A model generated the notes under the pieces. That model searched no databases. It was not told where the DNA came from and saw only the letters and a list, made by a program, of their open reading frames with translations. The translations under genes were made by a program, and so were the position numbers. Positions 1 through 5,821 of a stretch of DNA of 10,189 bases are shown in pieces. Position 1 is the stretch's first letter, and each line of letters begins with the position of its first letter. Source of the DNA: Methyloceanibacter sp. (GTDB lineage: Bacteria > Pseudomonadota > Alphaproteobacteria > Rhizobiales > Methyloligellaceae). The stretch covers positions 1-10,189 of the forward strand of contig JALHTP010000042.1 of NCBI GenBank assembly GCA_022865725.1. Direction: 5' to 3'.

Positions 1-182
1 GCGATGTCGAGCCCGAGCGAGCCGGAAGAGATCGCCTCGACCTCGACGATCTTCTCGTTGGCCCCCAGCCGCATGATGGCGCCCTTGCCGCAGTTCCGCT
101 CGATCTGCGAGATCGCGGCTTCAAGCGCCTTCTCTCTATCCATCTCAGCTCCCTCGACAAGGCGCAGCGCGACATTCACCAT
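1..182 (-). CDS. recA: RecA recombinase, N-terminal part (cut by window edge)
   Basis: The reverse strand encodes the first 60 codons of RecA, the ATP-dependent strand-exchange protein that also triggers LexA self-cleavage in the SOS response. What is visible is the N-terminal helix and the start of the core: KALEAAISQIERNCGKGAIM, then a stretch ending GSLGLDIA, which is the RecA pattern just before the Walker A region. Walker A and the rest lie beyond position 1. The ATG at 182 is chosen because the residues before the second methionine (VALRLVEGAEMD) resemble the usual alphaproteobacterial N-terminus, an in-frame TAA lies just upstream, and GGGAG sits 7 bases before the start. The leader is about 115 nt and could form a C-rich/G-rich hairpin (243-249 with 282-288). 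An SOS-type promoter precedes it. Identity is near certain; only the 3' part is missing. Confidence 0.96.
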   Translation of the reverse strand, partial: MVNVALRLVEGAEMDREKALEAAISQIERNCGKGAIMRLGANEKIVEVEAISSGSLGLDI

Positions 183-304
183 GAGGTATCTCCCTTATTT
201 TACAAGCCCGCTCTGAAGCGCAAATGATGCTCTGCTGCGACTCTCCCCCGGCGTGCCGTTAGCGTTCGACCGCTCGGGGCGGGGGGAAGGGGCAGCGAGA
301 GGTC

Positions 305-333
305 AATGTACATGGTTTGTTCTCTGTTCGCAA
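305..333 (-). promoter_or_regulatory. recA sigma-70-type promoter
   Basis: On the minus strand, TTGCGA (328-333) is followed after exactly 17 bases by TACATT (305-310). Transcription would start near position 298 and give a leader of about 115 nt before the recA ATG at 182. The -35 lies inside the LexA box, as expected for an SOS-repressed promoter. Predicted by motif and spacing only. Confidence 0.6.
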
Positions 334-340
334 TATGTTC
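326..340 (-). promoter_or_regulatory. LexA (SOS) box of recA
   Basis: The plus strand reads GTTCGCAATATGTTC, an exact GTTC-N7-GTTC, which is the direct-repeat SOS box known for alphaproteobacterial LexA (GAAC-N7-GAAC on the recA strand). A third GTTC lies at 319-322. The box covers the proposed -35 of the recA promoter, so bound LexA would block RNA polymerase. The position upstream of recA makes the call strong; binding itself is inferred. Confidence 0.88.
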
Positions 341-377
341 TCACCTAGTCCCGGCGAATTTCCTCATGGATGCAAAC

Positions 378-406
378 TTGCAATGCAGTAAGGGCCACCT
401 TACTGT
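378..406 (+). promoter_or_regulatory. Promoter and palindromic operator of the toxin-antitoxin operon
   Basis: TTGCAA (378-383) and TACTGT (401-406) are 17 bases apart and form a plausible sigma-70 promoter. A perfect palindrome, CAGTAAGG-GCCA-CCTTACTG (386-405), fills the spacer and most of the -10. AbrB-fold antitoxins of the MazE type commonly repress their own operon through such palindromes, so this is the likely operator. The expected transcription start (about 412-416) coincides with the antitoxin ATG at 416, and no Shine-Dalgarno sequence is visible, so the mRNA may be leaderless. Confidence 0.68.
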
Positions 407-415
407 AATGCGATA

Positions 416-646
416 ATGACAAAGGCCTTCAGCAAACTGACGTCCAAGGCGCAGACCACCGTGCCGCGCCAAGTCCGCCAGGCCCTTGAGCTCAAGCCGG
501 GCGACGCCCTCGTCTATGAGATCGACGGCACGCGGGTCAGCCTCAGCAAACTAGCAAGCGCCGATGCGGCGCATTTGCGCGCGCTTCAGGCGAGTTTGAG
601 CGAGTGGGAGACCCCGGAAGACGCAGGCGCATTCGATGATCTCTGA
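416..646 (+). CDS. MazE/AbrB-family antitoxin
   Basis: A 76-residue protein with a SpoVT/AbrB-type swapped-hairpin DNA-binding domain over about residues 5-45: KLTSKAQTTVPRQVRQAL followed by LKPGD is the family signature. The acidic C-terminal tail (EWETPEDAGAFDDL) is the usual segment that wraps around and neutralises a MazF-like toxin. It should bind its own palindromic operator at 386-405 and repress the operon. Its stop codon overlaps the start of the toxin gene by 11 bases, indicating translational coupling. The ATG at 416 is the only sensible start: an ATG at 408 runs straight into a stop. No clear ribosome binding site is seen, consistent with a leaderless transcript. The family is clear; the exact subtype (MazE, PrlF-like or other AbrB antitoxin) is not. 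Confidence 0.9.
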   Translation: MTKAFSKLTSKAQTTVPRQVRQALELKPGDALVYEIDGTRVSLSKLASADAAHLRALQASLSEWETPEDAGAFDDL

Positions 647-974
647 GGCCTTCGAGGTCGTCGTCGTCCCCTTCCCTTTCATCGACGTGGCCGTGTCCAA
701 GCCGAGGCCCTCCGTGGTGATCTCGGCAAGACCGTTCAATGAGGCGAACGGCCATACGCTGCTTGCAATGATCACGACCGCCGCGCGGAGCAGCTGGCCG
801 AGCGATCATCTCATCGCCGATCTCGGCTTGGCCGGCTTGCGCGTGACATGCGTCGTGAGGTTCAAGCTCTTCACCTTGGAGAACCGGCTGCTCGACCGGC
901 GCATTGGCGCATTGGGACCGGGCGACCGTGACGCGGTTACGCAACGCCTCGTTGCGATGTTGGCGCAGACGTAA
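636..974 (+). CDS. PemK/MazF-family mRNA interferase toxin
   Basis: A 112-residue protein of the MazF/PemK/CcdB-like fold, a family of sequence-specific endoribonucleases that cut mRNA when the antitoxin is lost. Family marks are VVVPFPFIDVAVSKPRPSVV (residues 9-28, with the conserved Arg24), MITTAA (45-50, the usual catalytic Thr/Ser region) and a C-terminal VVRFKLFTLENRLLDRRIGA stretch (73-92) typical of this branch. The length matches complete family members and no frame break is seen. The usual Gly-Asp before the first strand is Phe-Glu here (residues 6-7), a small departure of unknown effect. It overlaps the antitoxin by 11 bases and is presumably translated by coupling. The target RNA sequence cannot be read from the protein. 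Confidence 0.88.
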   Translation: MISEAFEVVVVPFPFIDVAVSKPRPSVVISARPFNEANGHTLLAMITTAARSSWPSDHLIADLGLAGLRVTCVVRFKLFTLENRLLDRRIGALGPGDRDAVTQRLVAMLAQT

Positions 975-1030
975 GACTGAGCGGCGAAAGAGCACCCGTG
1001 TCGAAGGGCGACGCCCGCCGCTATCCCGAT

Positions 1031-1058
1031 CCTATGAAGGCTCCCCTATGAAGGCTCC
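1031..1058. repeat. 14-bp tandem duplication at the sulfotransferase 3' end
   Basis: CCTATGAAGGCTCC occurs twice head to tail, at 1031-1044 and 1045-1058. The right copy encodes the last codons and the stop of the sulfotransferase; the left copy is non-coding. This looks like a replication-slippage duplication. Confidence 0.8.
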
Positions 1059-2302
1059 GGCTCGCGCACAGGCGACTTCGCGGCGCCTCCAGCCAGCGAC
1101 GCCTCGACCGCGTCGCGGTAACCGAAGCGGTCGATATAGGGCTTCAGCCGCTCGACGATTTTCCGCTTCAGCGTCTCCGGCAGTTCGTAGCGCGACACGC
1201 GGTGCTCGGAGCGATCGCGCAAGAATTCGCGCATCGGCGCTTCGGCTTGCGCGAAGCCGGGAATGTCGAGGCGTCGATAAATGTCGCGCATGGAGGCCAC
1301 CGGGTCCTTGACGAAATCCTCGTAGCGGAACTCGACCAGGCGGTCCTTCGGGATCAGGTGCCGATCCTCCTCATAGTCCTCGGTCAGCCGCGCGAACATG
1401 TCGAGCACATAGTCGTCGAGCCAGGGGTCGAGGTGCGGCGGATTGTGCAGGCCCTGCACGGAATAGAGCGCGCGCCAAAGCTTGACGGTTGACGGGAAGA
1501 CATTGAGCGGGTTCCGCGCCAGATAGACATAGCGGGCTTCGGGAAAGAGCTTGGTCAGCAGCTTTAGGCGCGCCGCATTGGCCGGCGTCTTCATCACCAG
1601 CCGCTTGCCGTGCTTCAGCAGCAGCCGCCGATAGAGCCACAGATAGGCGTCGGACCATGTCTTCTTGTCGGCCTCGGAGACGCCCTTGAAGTCGAGATAG
1701 TCGCTCATCGCGGGACCGAATCGCGGCCAGGCATGGGTGAGGTAGGGCGTGCCCTGCCCGAGCATCATCATGCCGAACTCTTCTTCCTGCGGGCGGTCGA
1801 AGCCGACCGGCACGTCGTCCTGCGGGCGCTTCTTCGGCAGAAGGCGCCGCATTACCCTGGAGAGCGTGGTCTCGGTCAGGAGGAAATGGTGCGGGAAGAA
1901 GCACTCGAAGGTGGTCGGATAAGCCAGATGGGGATCGACCGAGAAGAGATCGTGCAGCAGCGTGGTGCCGGTGCGCCAATGGCCGATGACGAAGATGGGT
2001 GGGGGATCGAGGGGAAGCGCCTCGGCGCGTCGTTTGTATTTCGCCTCGGAGATCCAATAGAGCAGCGAGTTCCACGGCACCCACAGAAACAAGAGGAGCG
2101 TGTCGGGGATGCAGTTCAGCGTGAAGCTGTAATTGCCGCGCCTGAAGAGCTTCATCAATGCGCCGAAGCGCATGCCGAACCAGAAATAGATCAGCCGTCC
2201 GCCATAGCGCTCGATGGTGAACGTGGGCAGGCGCGGCTTGGCGCGACGGCGGCACGTGATTTGGCCGGCTTCATCCTCGGGAATGACCTCGTAATCCGGC
2301 AC
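1046..2302 (-). CDS. PAPS-dependent-type sulfotransferase (Sulfotransfer_3-like)
   Basis: A 418-residue sulfotransferase, predicted to transfer sulfate from PAPS to an unknown acceptor such as a lipid, sugar or small molecule. The 5'-phosphosulfate loop is FVIGHWRTGTTLLHDL (about 104-119), and the 3'-phosphate site is the segment YLARNPLNVFPS (260-271). KTP (238-240) and RYEDF (326-330) are further family marks. A hydrophobic stretch at about 65-84 may sit in or on the inner membrane. The start is a GTG with GGAG 7 bases upstream. The gene follows cckA on the same strand after 109 bases, and converges with the toxin gene on its other side. A 14-bp tandem duplication covers its stop codon. Enzyme class is well supported; the substrate is unknown. 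Confidence 0.9.
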   Translation of the reverse strand: MPDYEVIPEDEAGQITCRRRAKPRLPTFTIERYGGRLIYFWFGMRFGALMKLFRRGNYSFTLNCIPDTLLLFLWVPWNSLLYWISEAKYKRRAEALPLDPPPIFVIGHWRTGTTLLHDLFSVDPHLAYPTTFECFFPHHFLLTETTLSRVMRRLLPKKRPQDDVPVGFDRPQEEEFGMMMLGQGTPYLTHAWPRFGPAMSDYLDFKGVSEADKKTWSDAYLWLYRRLLLKHGKRLVMKTPANAARLKLLTKLFPEARYVYLARNPLNVFPSTVKLWRALYSVQGLHNPPHLDPWLDDYVLDMFARLTEDYEEDRHLIPKDRLVEFRYEDFVKDPVASMRDIYRRLDIPGFAQAEAPMREFLRDRSEHRVSRYELPETLKRKIVERLKPYIDRFGYRDAVEASLAGGAAKSPVREPEPS

Positions 2303-2411
2303 GCGGACGCTCCAAACTGAGGAAGGAAAAGGGATCGGGCTTTAGCCCCCGCGTGTAGACGCGAAAGGCGGCAAAGGGAAGCCTTTTTGGCCGCGCGCAG
2401 CCCCGGGCGCC

Positions 2412-4958
2412 TCAACCCTCGAGCGCAGCCTTCACGGCGGCAGCCAGCTCCTTGAGATCGAACGGCTTCTGCAAGAACATAAAGTCCTCGTTCTCGGCGA
2501 GATGCTGGCGGAAGGCATCCTCGGCATAGCCGGAGATGAAGATGACCTTGAGGTCGGGGCGCTGGCGGCGAAGCTTCTCGAACAAAGTGGGCCCGTCCAT
2601 CTCGGGCATCACCACGTCGCTCACCACGAGGTCGACTTCGCCTTGATGGTTGTTGAAGACCTCGAGCGCCTCCACGCCGGTGGTCGCCTGAAGCACATTG
2701 TAGCCGCGCTGGCCGAGCGCGCGGGCGGCGAAGCTCCTGACCGCGTCCTCGTCCTCGACCAGGAGCACGGTGCCACGGCCGGTCAGGTCCTTCGGCTTCT
2801 CCGGGCGCCGCTCCTCGACCTTGCTCTGCTCGACCTCGGCCGCGGTCTCGATATAGCGCGGCAGGTAGACGCGCATGACGGTGCCCTTGCCCTCCTCGCT
2901 CTCGGGGAAGACGTAGCCGCCGGTCTGCTTGACGATGCCGTAAACGGTGGAGAGGCCAAGGCCGGTGCCGCGGCCGATCTCCTTGGTGGAGAAGAACGGC
3001 TCGAAGATCTTCTGCATCACTTCCGGCGCCATGCCGGAACCGGTATCGCTCACCTCGATCAGCACATACTCGCCGGCAGGGAACTCCTTTCTGCCAAGCG
3101 CGCGCGACTCTTTCTCGCCGATATTGGCGGTGCGGATCACCAGCTTGCCGCCGTCGGGCATCGCGTCCCGCGCATTGACGGCAAGATTGATGATCACCTG
3201 CTCGAACTGATGCAGATCGGCCTTGACCGGCCAGAGGTCGCCGGCCTGGTCGAGGGAGAGCTCGATATTCTCGCCGAGCAGCCGGCCGAGCAGGATGGAA
3301 AGCTCGGACAGCACGTCGCCGAGTTGCAGCACCTGCGGCCGCAAGGTCTGCTGGCGCGAGAAGGCAAGCAGTTGGCGCACGAGGCCTGCGGCCCGGTTCG
3401 CGTTCTGCTTGATATTCATAATGTCCTGGAAGGCCGGATCGGTCGGGCGATGATTCATCAAGAGGAAATCGGAGAAGCCGATGATCGCCGTCAGCATGTT
3501 GTTGAAGTCGTGCGCGATGCCGCCCGCGAGCTGGCCCACCGCCTGCATCTTCTGCCCTTGCGCGATCTGCATCTCGAGCGCGCGCTGCTCGGTCGTCTCG
3601 ATGGCGTAGGCGATGGCCGACTCGTTGTCGCCGGTCTGCTCGATCGGGCTCAGATAGATCCTGCCGCTCCGGTCGCGGTCGCCGGCAAAGGCGATGTCCA
3701 CGGGCTCGATCAGGCTTTGCCGGGCCAGCGCCGCATCGAGCGCCCGGCGGAGCGCCGGATGGCTCTCAGGCTCGACCAGGCTTTCGAGGCTCAGCTTCCG
3801 CCCCTCGTCGGCGGCGGCGCCGAACAGCCGCATGAAGGCCGAGTTGGTGGCGCTGATGCGGCCTTGCGCGTCCACCGTCGCAATGGCGATGGGGGCGGAA
3901 TGGAACAGGCGCGCAAATCTGAGCTCGGCGGCGCCCGCCTCCTCCGCCTCTCCCGGTCCCCGGCTCAGGACGAGGGCATGGGCCAAGGCCCCGCTCGTGC
4001 CCGGGCGGGGCAGACGATGCAGGATGCGCACGGGAAGGTTCGTGCCGTCGGCCTTGACCAGATCGATGTCGAAGCGCCGCGTCCCGCCCTGCATTTGCCC
4101 GCGGCCGGTGCGGGCGATCAGCACCCCGCTGTCGGCCGACATGATCTCTTCGAGCTTGAGCGGGCGGCCCGCGACCTCGGAAAGGTCCAGCCCGAGCCAT
4201 TGGGCGAGCGTGGCGTTGAGATATTCGATATTGCCGTCGGCGTCGGCGGTGAAGAAGCCGGCCGGTGCGCTGTCGAGATAGGCGATGGCCGCCTGCACCT
4301 TGGCGAAGCTCGCCTCCTCGCGCGCGCGGTCCATGGTGATCTCATCGACCTGCCACACCACGAGCGCACCTTTGCGCCCCGAGCGCGGATCCGGCGGCAT
4401 GGGCTGGACCGAGATGCGGAACCAGCGGGGAGCTATGCCCGTCTCCTCCTCGCCTTCATCCGGCGGGGGCAAACGGAACTCCTCCTTCAGGCTGCGGCCC
4501 TGCTGCGCCGCGCGGGAGAGGCGAAAGATCGCTTCCGAAAGATGCGGGTTGCCGGCAAAGGCGCGGTCGGGCGCGGGCACGCTCGCTTCGAGGTCAAGCC
4601 CGAGCAGATCGCGATAGGCCTCGTTGGCATAGAGGACGCGCCCCGAGCTGTCGCCGATCAGGGCCCCTTGCGGCAGATTGTCGACGAAGGCCTTGGTGAC
4701 GTCGTTGCGCGCATGTCTCCCGCCGAAATGCAGGATGCCGACGGCGCCGGCGAACAGGCAGAACACGCCCACCACGGCAAGCCCGGCAAGGATGGCGAGC
4801 ACGAAAGGCTCGGCCATCTCGCGCGAGACCATGGCGAGGCCGACGGCGGCGATCGCCAGCGCAAGGGCGAGCACAATCACGAGGCCCACGCTGCCGTCGC
4901 GCTCTGTGCGGTCGGCGGCGGGCGTGGCATAGCGCATTGGCGCGTCGATATCGGTCAT
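2412..4958 (-). CDS. cckA: CckA hybrid sensor histidine kinase
   Basis: An 848-residue membrane hybrid kinase. In Alphaproteobacteria CckA passes phosphate through ChpT to CtrA and CpdR, controlling the cell cycle and often flagellar genes. Two membrane segments lie at about 24-44 and 52-75. Three PAS-like regions follow (about 88-210, 222-335, 345-455). The phosphoacceptor is in GGIAHDFNNMLTAIIGF (His483). The ATPase domain has the N box NLAVNARDAMPDGG (591-604), DTGSGM (638-643) and GRGTGLGLS (662-670). A C-terminal receiver spans about 729-848, with acidic residues at 735-738, phosphoacceptor Asp781 and Lys831. All catalytic residues are present and the frame is intact. It is transcribed divergently from a fliO-like gene across a control region with a CtrA box and GANTC sites, suggesting feedback. 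No strong ribosome binding site is seen at this ATG. Confidence 0.95.
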   Translation of the reverse strand: MTDIDAPMRYATPAADRTERDGSVGLVIVLALALAIAAVGLAMVSREMAEPFVLAILAGLAVVGVFCLFAGAVGILHFGGRHARNDVTKAFVDNLPQGALIGDSSGRVLYANEAYRDLLGLDLEASVPAPDRAFAGNPHLSEAIFRLSRAAQQGRSLKEEFRLPPPDEGEEETGIAPRWFRISVQPMPPDPRSGRKGALVVWQVDEITMDRAREEASFAKVQAAIAYLDSAPAGFFTADADGNIEYLNATLAQWLGLDLSEVAGRPLKLEEIMSADSGVLIARTGRGQMQGGTRRFDIDLVKADGTNLPVRILHRLPRPGTSGALAHALVLSRGPGEAEEAGAAELRFARLFHSAPIAIATVDAQGRISATNSAFMRLFGAAADEGRKLSLESLVEPESHPALRRALDAALARQSLIEPVDIAFAGDRDRSGRIYLSPIEQTGDNESAIAYAIETTEQRALEMQIAQGQKMQAVGQLAGGIAHDFNNMLTAIIGFSDFLLMNHRPTDPAFQDIMNIKQNANRAAGLVRQLLAFSRQQTLRPQVLQLGDVLSELSILLGRLLGENIELSLDQAGDLWPVKADLHQFEQVIINLAVNARDAMPDGGKLVIRTANIGEKESRALGRKEFPAGEYVLIEVSDTGSGMAPEVMQKIFEPFFSTKEIGRGTGLGLSTVYGIVKQTGGYVFPESEEGKGTVMRVYLPRYIETAAEVEQSKVEERRPEKPKDLTGRGTVLLVEDEDAVRSFAARALGQRGYNVLQATTGVEALEVFNNHQGEVDLVVSDVVMPEMDGPTLFEKLRRQRPDLKVIFISGYAEDAFRQHLAENEDFMFLQKPFDLKELAAAVKAALEG

Positions 4959-4975
4959 GGGCTTCGCAAAATAGC

Positions 4976-4987
4976 CGATTCGAATCG
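4976..4987. promoter_or_regulatory. Back-to-back GANTC (CcrM-type) sites upstream of cckA
   Basis: CGATTCGAATCG is a perfect 12-bp palindrome made of two abutting GANTC sites (GATTC 4977-4981, GAATC 4982-4986), beginning 18 bases before the cckA ATG. A third, GACTC, is at 5038-5042. GANTC is the target of the CcrM methyltransferase, and its methylation state guides GcrA at cell-cycle promoters in Alphaproteobacteria. Use here is inferred. Confidence 0.5.
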
Positions 4988-5095
4988 TCTTCGCCGGACA
5001 TTGTCATGGGACGCCGGTCAAACCCATGCGTCCTTACGACTCCCCGCCCGGGGATGATCGTTCGGAACGCGCCTTATTGGTAGACAGAGTGCTGG

Positions 5096-5110
5096 TTAAT
5101 GAGCTGTTAA
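5096..5110. promoter_or_regulatory. CtrA-type box between cckA and fliO
   Basis: TTAATGAGCTGTTAA is an exact TTAA-N7-TTAA, the full CtrA recognition pattern. Read on the minus strand, the second half extends to TTAACCAG, closer to the extended TTAACCAT half-site than the plus reading (TTAACGCG), so the box may be oriented toward cckA. It ends 26 bases before the fliO ATG, close enough to affect that promoter as well. Since CckA controls CtrA phosphorylation, this would close a feedback loop. Motif match is certain; function is inferred. Confidence 0.72.
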
Positions 5111-5136
5111 CGCGGATTGAGTAGGAGCTTTCCTCC

Positions 5137-5487
5137 ATGGACCCCAATTTCGGCCTCGCCATCGCGGCCATCCTGTTCGTGACCGCGCTCGGCGCGCTGG
5201 TGGTGTGGGCCTTCAAGACCTTCGTCACCGGCAGGCCAAGCGCGCACGGCTTCTTGCGGCCGCGCGACAAGCGTCTCGGCGTGGTCGAGACGGCGCCCGT
5301 CGATTCGCGGCGGAAGCTTCTCCTGGTCCGGCGCGACGACGTGGAGCACCTTCTGATCGTCGGCGGCCCGGTCGACATGGTGATCGAGACGGGAATCAAA
5401 GGGCGCCCGCATCTGGAGCCCCCGCTCGAGGACGTGATCATCGCCAAGAGCGAGACCCGGCCCGCGCCCGATTTCAGCAAAAACTAG
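5137..5487 (+). CDS. fliO: FliO-like flagellar biosynthesis protein
   Basis: A 116-residue protein with one N-terminal membrane helix (about residues 6-28), a basic stretch, and a small cytoplasmic domain carrying RLGVVETAPVDSRRKLLLVR (46-65) and HLLIVGGPVDMVIETGI (71-87). The pattern of a short membrane anchor followed by 'l.v.e...vd..r.l.lvr.d..ehLlliGgp.d.vie' matches the FliO/MopB family, which helps assemble FliP in the flagellar type III export gate. Length fits alphaproteobacterial members. AGGAG at 5123-5127, nine bases before the ATG, supports the start. The gene stands alone, away from any visible flagellar cluster, and is divergent from cckA with a CtrA box in its upstream region. 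The family assignment is good but the protein is short and weakly conserved, so a non-flagellar paralogue is possible. Confidence 0.75.
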   Translation: MDPNFGLAIAAILFVTALGALVVWAFKTFVTGRPSAHGFLRPRDKRLGVVETAPVDSRRKLLLVRRDDVEHLLIVGGPVDMVIETGIKGRPHLEPPLEDVIIAKSETRPAPDFSKN

Positions 5488-5524
5488 TTTTTTGCCTCTC
5501 TTTTCGGTTGACTGTGCCTTAATT

Positions 5525-5757
5525 GCCACATGCACTTTTGCTTGTGGCCGCCAGCGAGTTGAGGTAAATAAATACTTCGAGCTTAAGGTGGCCCTGAGTT
5601 GTTGGGGCAGGCGGAGAGGCGACGCCGGTAATTTCACCGCTAGTACCGTAAGAACGCCGGCAGTTCCCTGCTAATGGTCCGACACCGACTGGTTTAGGCC
5701 AGTCATGTCAGTCCCCCAAACCCCTTCACTCCCCGCCCTCCAGCGGGGAGTTTTTTT
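5525..5757 (+). ncRNA. Candidate structured RNA: small RNA or attenuator leader
   Basis: The 334 bases between fliO and the caspase gene have no believable coding frame but much base-pairing potential. A hairpin at 5525-5548 has arms GCCACA.GCA and TGC.TGTGGC around a CTTT loop with one T-T mismatch. GCAGG (5607-5611) can pair with CCTGC (5667-5671), enclosing GCCGG/CCGGC (5624-5628 with 5657-5661) and the overlapping CGGTA/TACCG (5626-5630 with 5644-5648). GACTGG/CCAGTC (5687-5692 with 5699-5704) is extended by GACA/TGTC. A strong terminator closes the region at 5728-5757. The segment GGCGGAGAG (5610-5618) could pair 8 of 9 with the terminator's left arm, which would make an antiterminator. 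I do not recognise a known riboswitch or small-RNA family. The 5' end is uncertain: TTGACT at 5508 has no good -10. Confidence 0.45.
5728..5757 (+). terminator. Strong intrinsic terminator
   Basis: A perfect 9-bp stem, ACTCCCCGC with GCGGGGAGT, around the loop CCTCCA is followed by seven T (5751-5757). It ends 64 bases before the caspase ATG, so transcripts from fliO or from the preceding RNA would stop here unless antitermination occurs. The loop exposes CCUCC, an anti-Shine-Dalgarno-like sequence seen in some small RNAs. Confidence 0.9.
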
Positions 5758-5821
5758 ATCCTCGTTTCCCTCCAGTCGCGGTAGCTTGAGCCTCGTCACG
5801 TTTGGCGGTGAAGGCTCTGGC

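Noticed and set aside
543..995. Minus-strand open frame opposite the toxin-antitoxin genes
   Set aside because: Overlaps two well-supported genes and has no recognisable motif.
2364..2386. Hairpin AAAGGC/GCCTTT after cckA as a terminator
   Set aside because: Only six pairs with an 11-base loop, and the T-run lies on the wrong strand for cckA.
2502..5057. Very long open frame (851 codons) on the plus strand opposite cckA
   Set aside because: The minus-strand frame is an unmistakable CckA with every kinase and receiver motif; the opposite frame shows no recognisable domain and is a by-product of high-GC codon bias.
5041..5069. Short palindromes TCCCC-GCCC-GGGGA and CGTTC-G-GAACG in the cckA/fliO spacer
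   Set aside because: Too short to tell from chance in GC-rich DNA; the second lacks the GTTC-N7-GTTC spacing of a LexA box.
5477..5495. Palindrome AAAAACTAGTTTTT over the fliO stop as a terminator
   Set aside because: The stem is almost all A-T and would be too weak; it is recorded only as a sequence oddity.
5705..5821. Upstream extension of the caspase gene to an ATG at 5705
   Set aside because: It would run through the intrinsic terminator and hide the signal peptide; the ATG at 5822 has a Shine-Dalgarno-like GAAGG and gives a normal exported protein.
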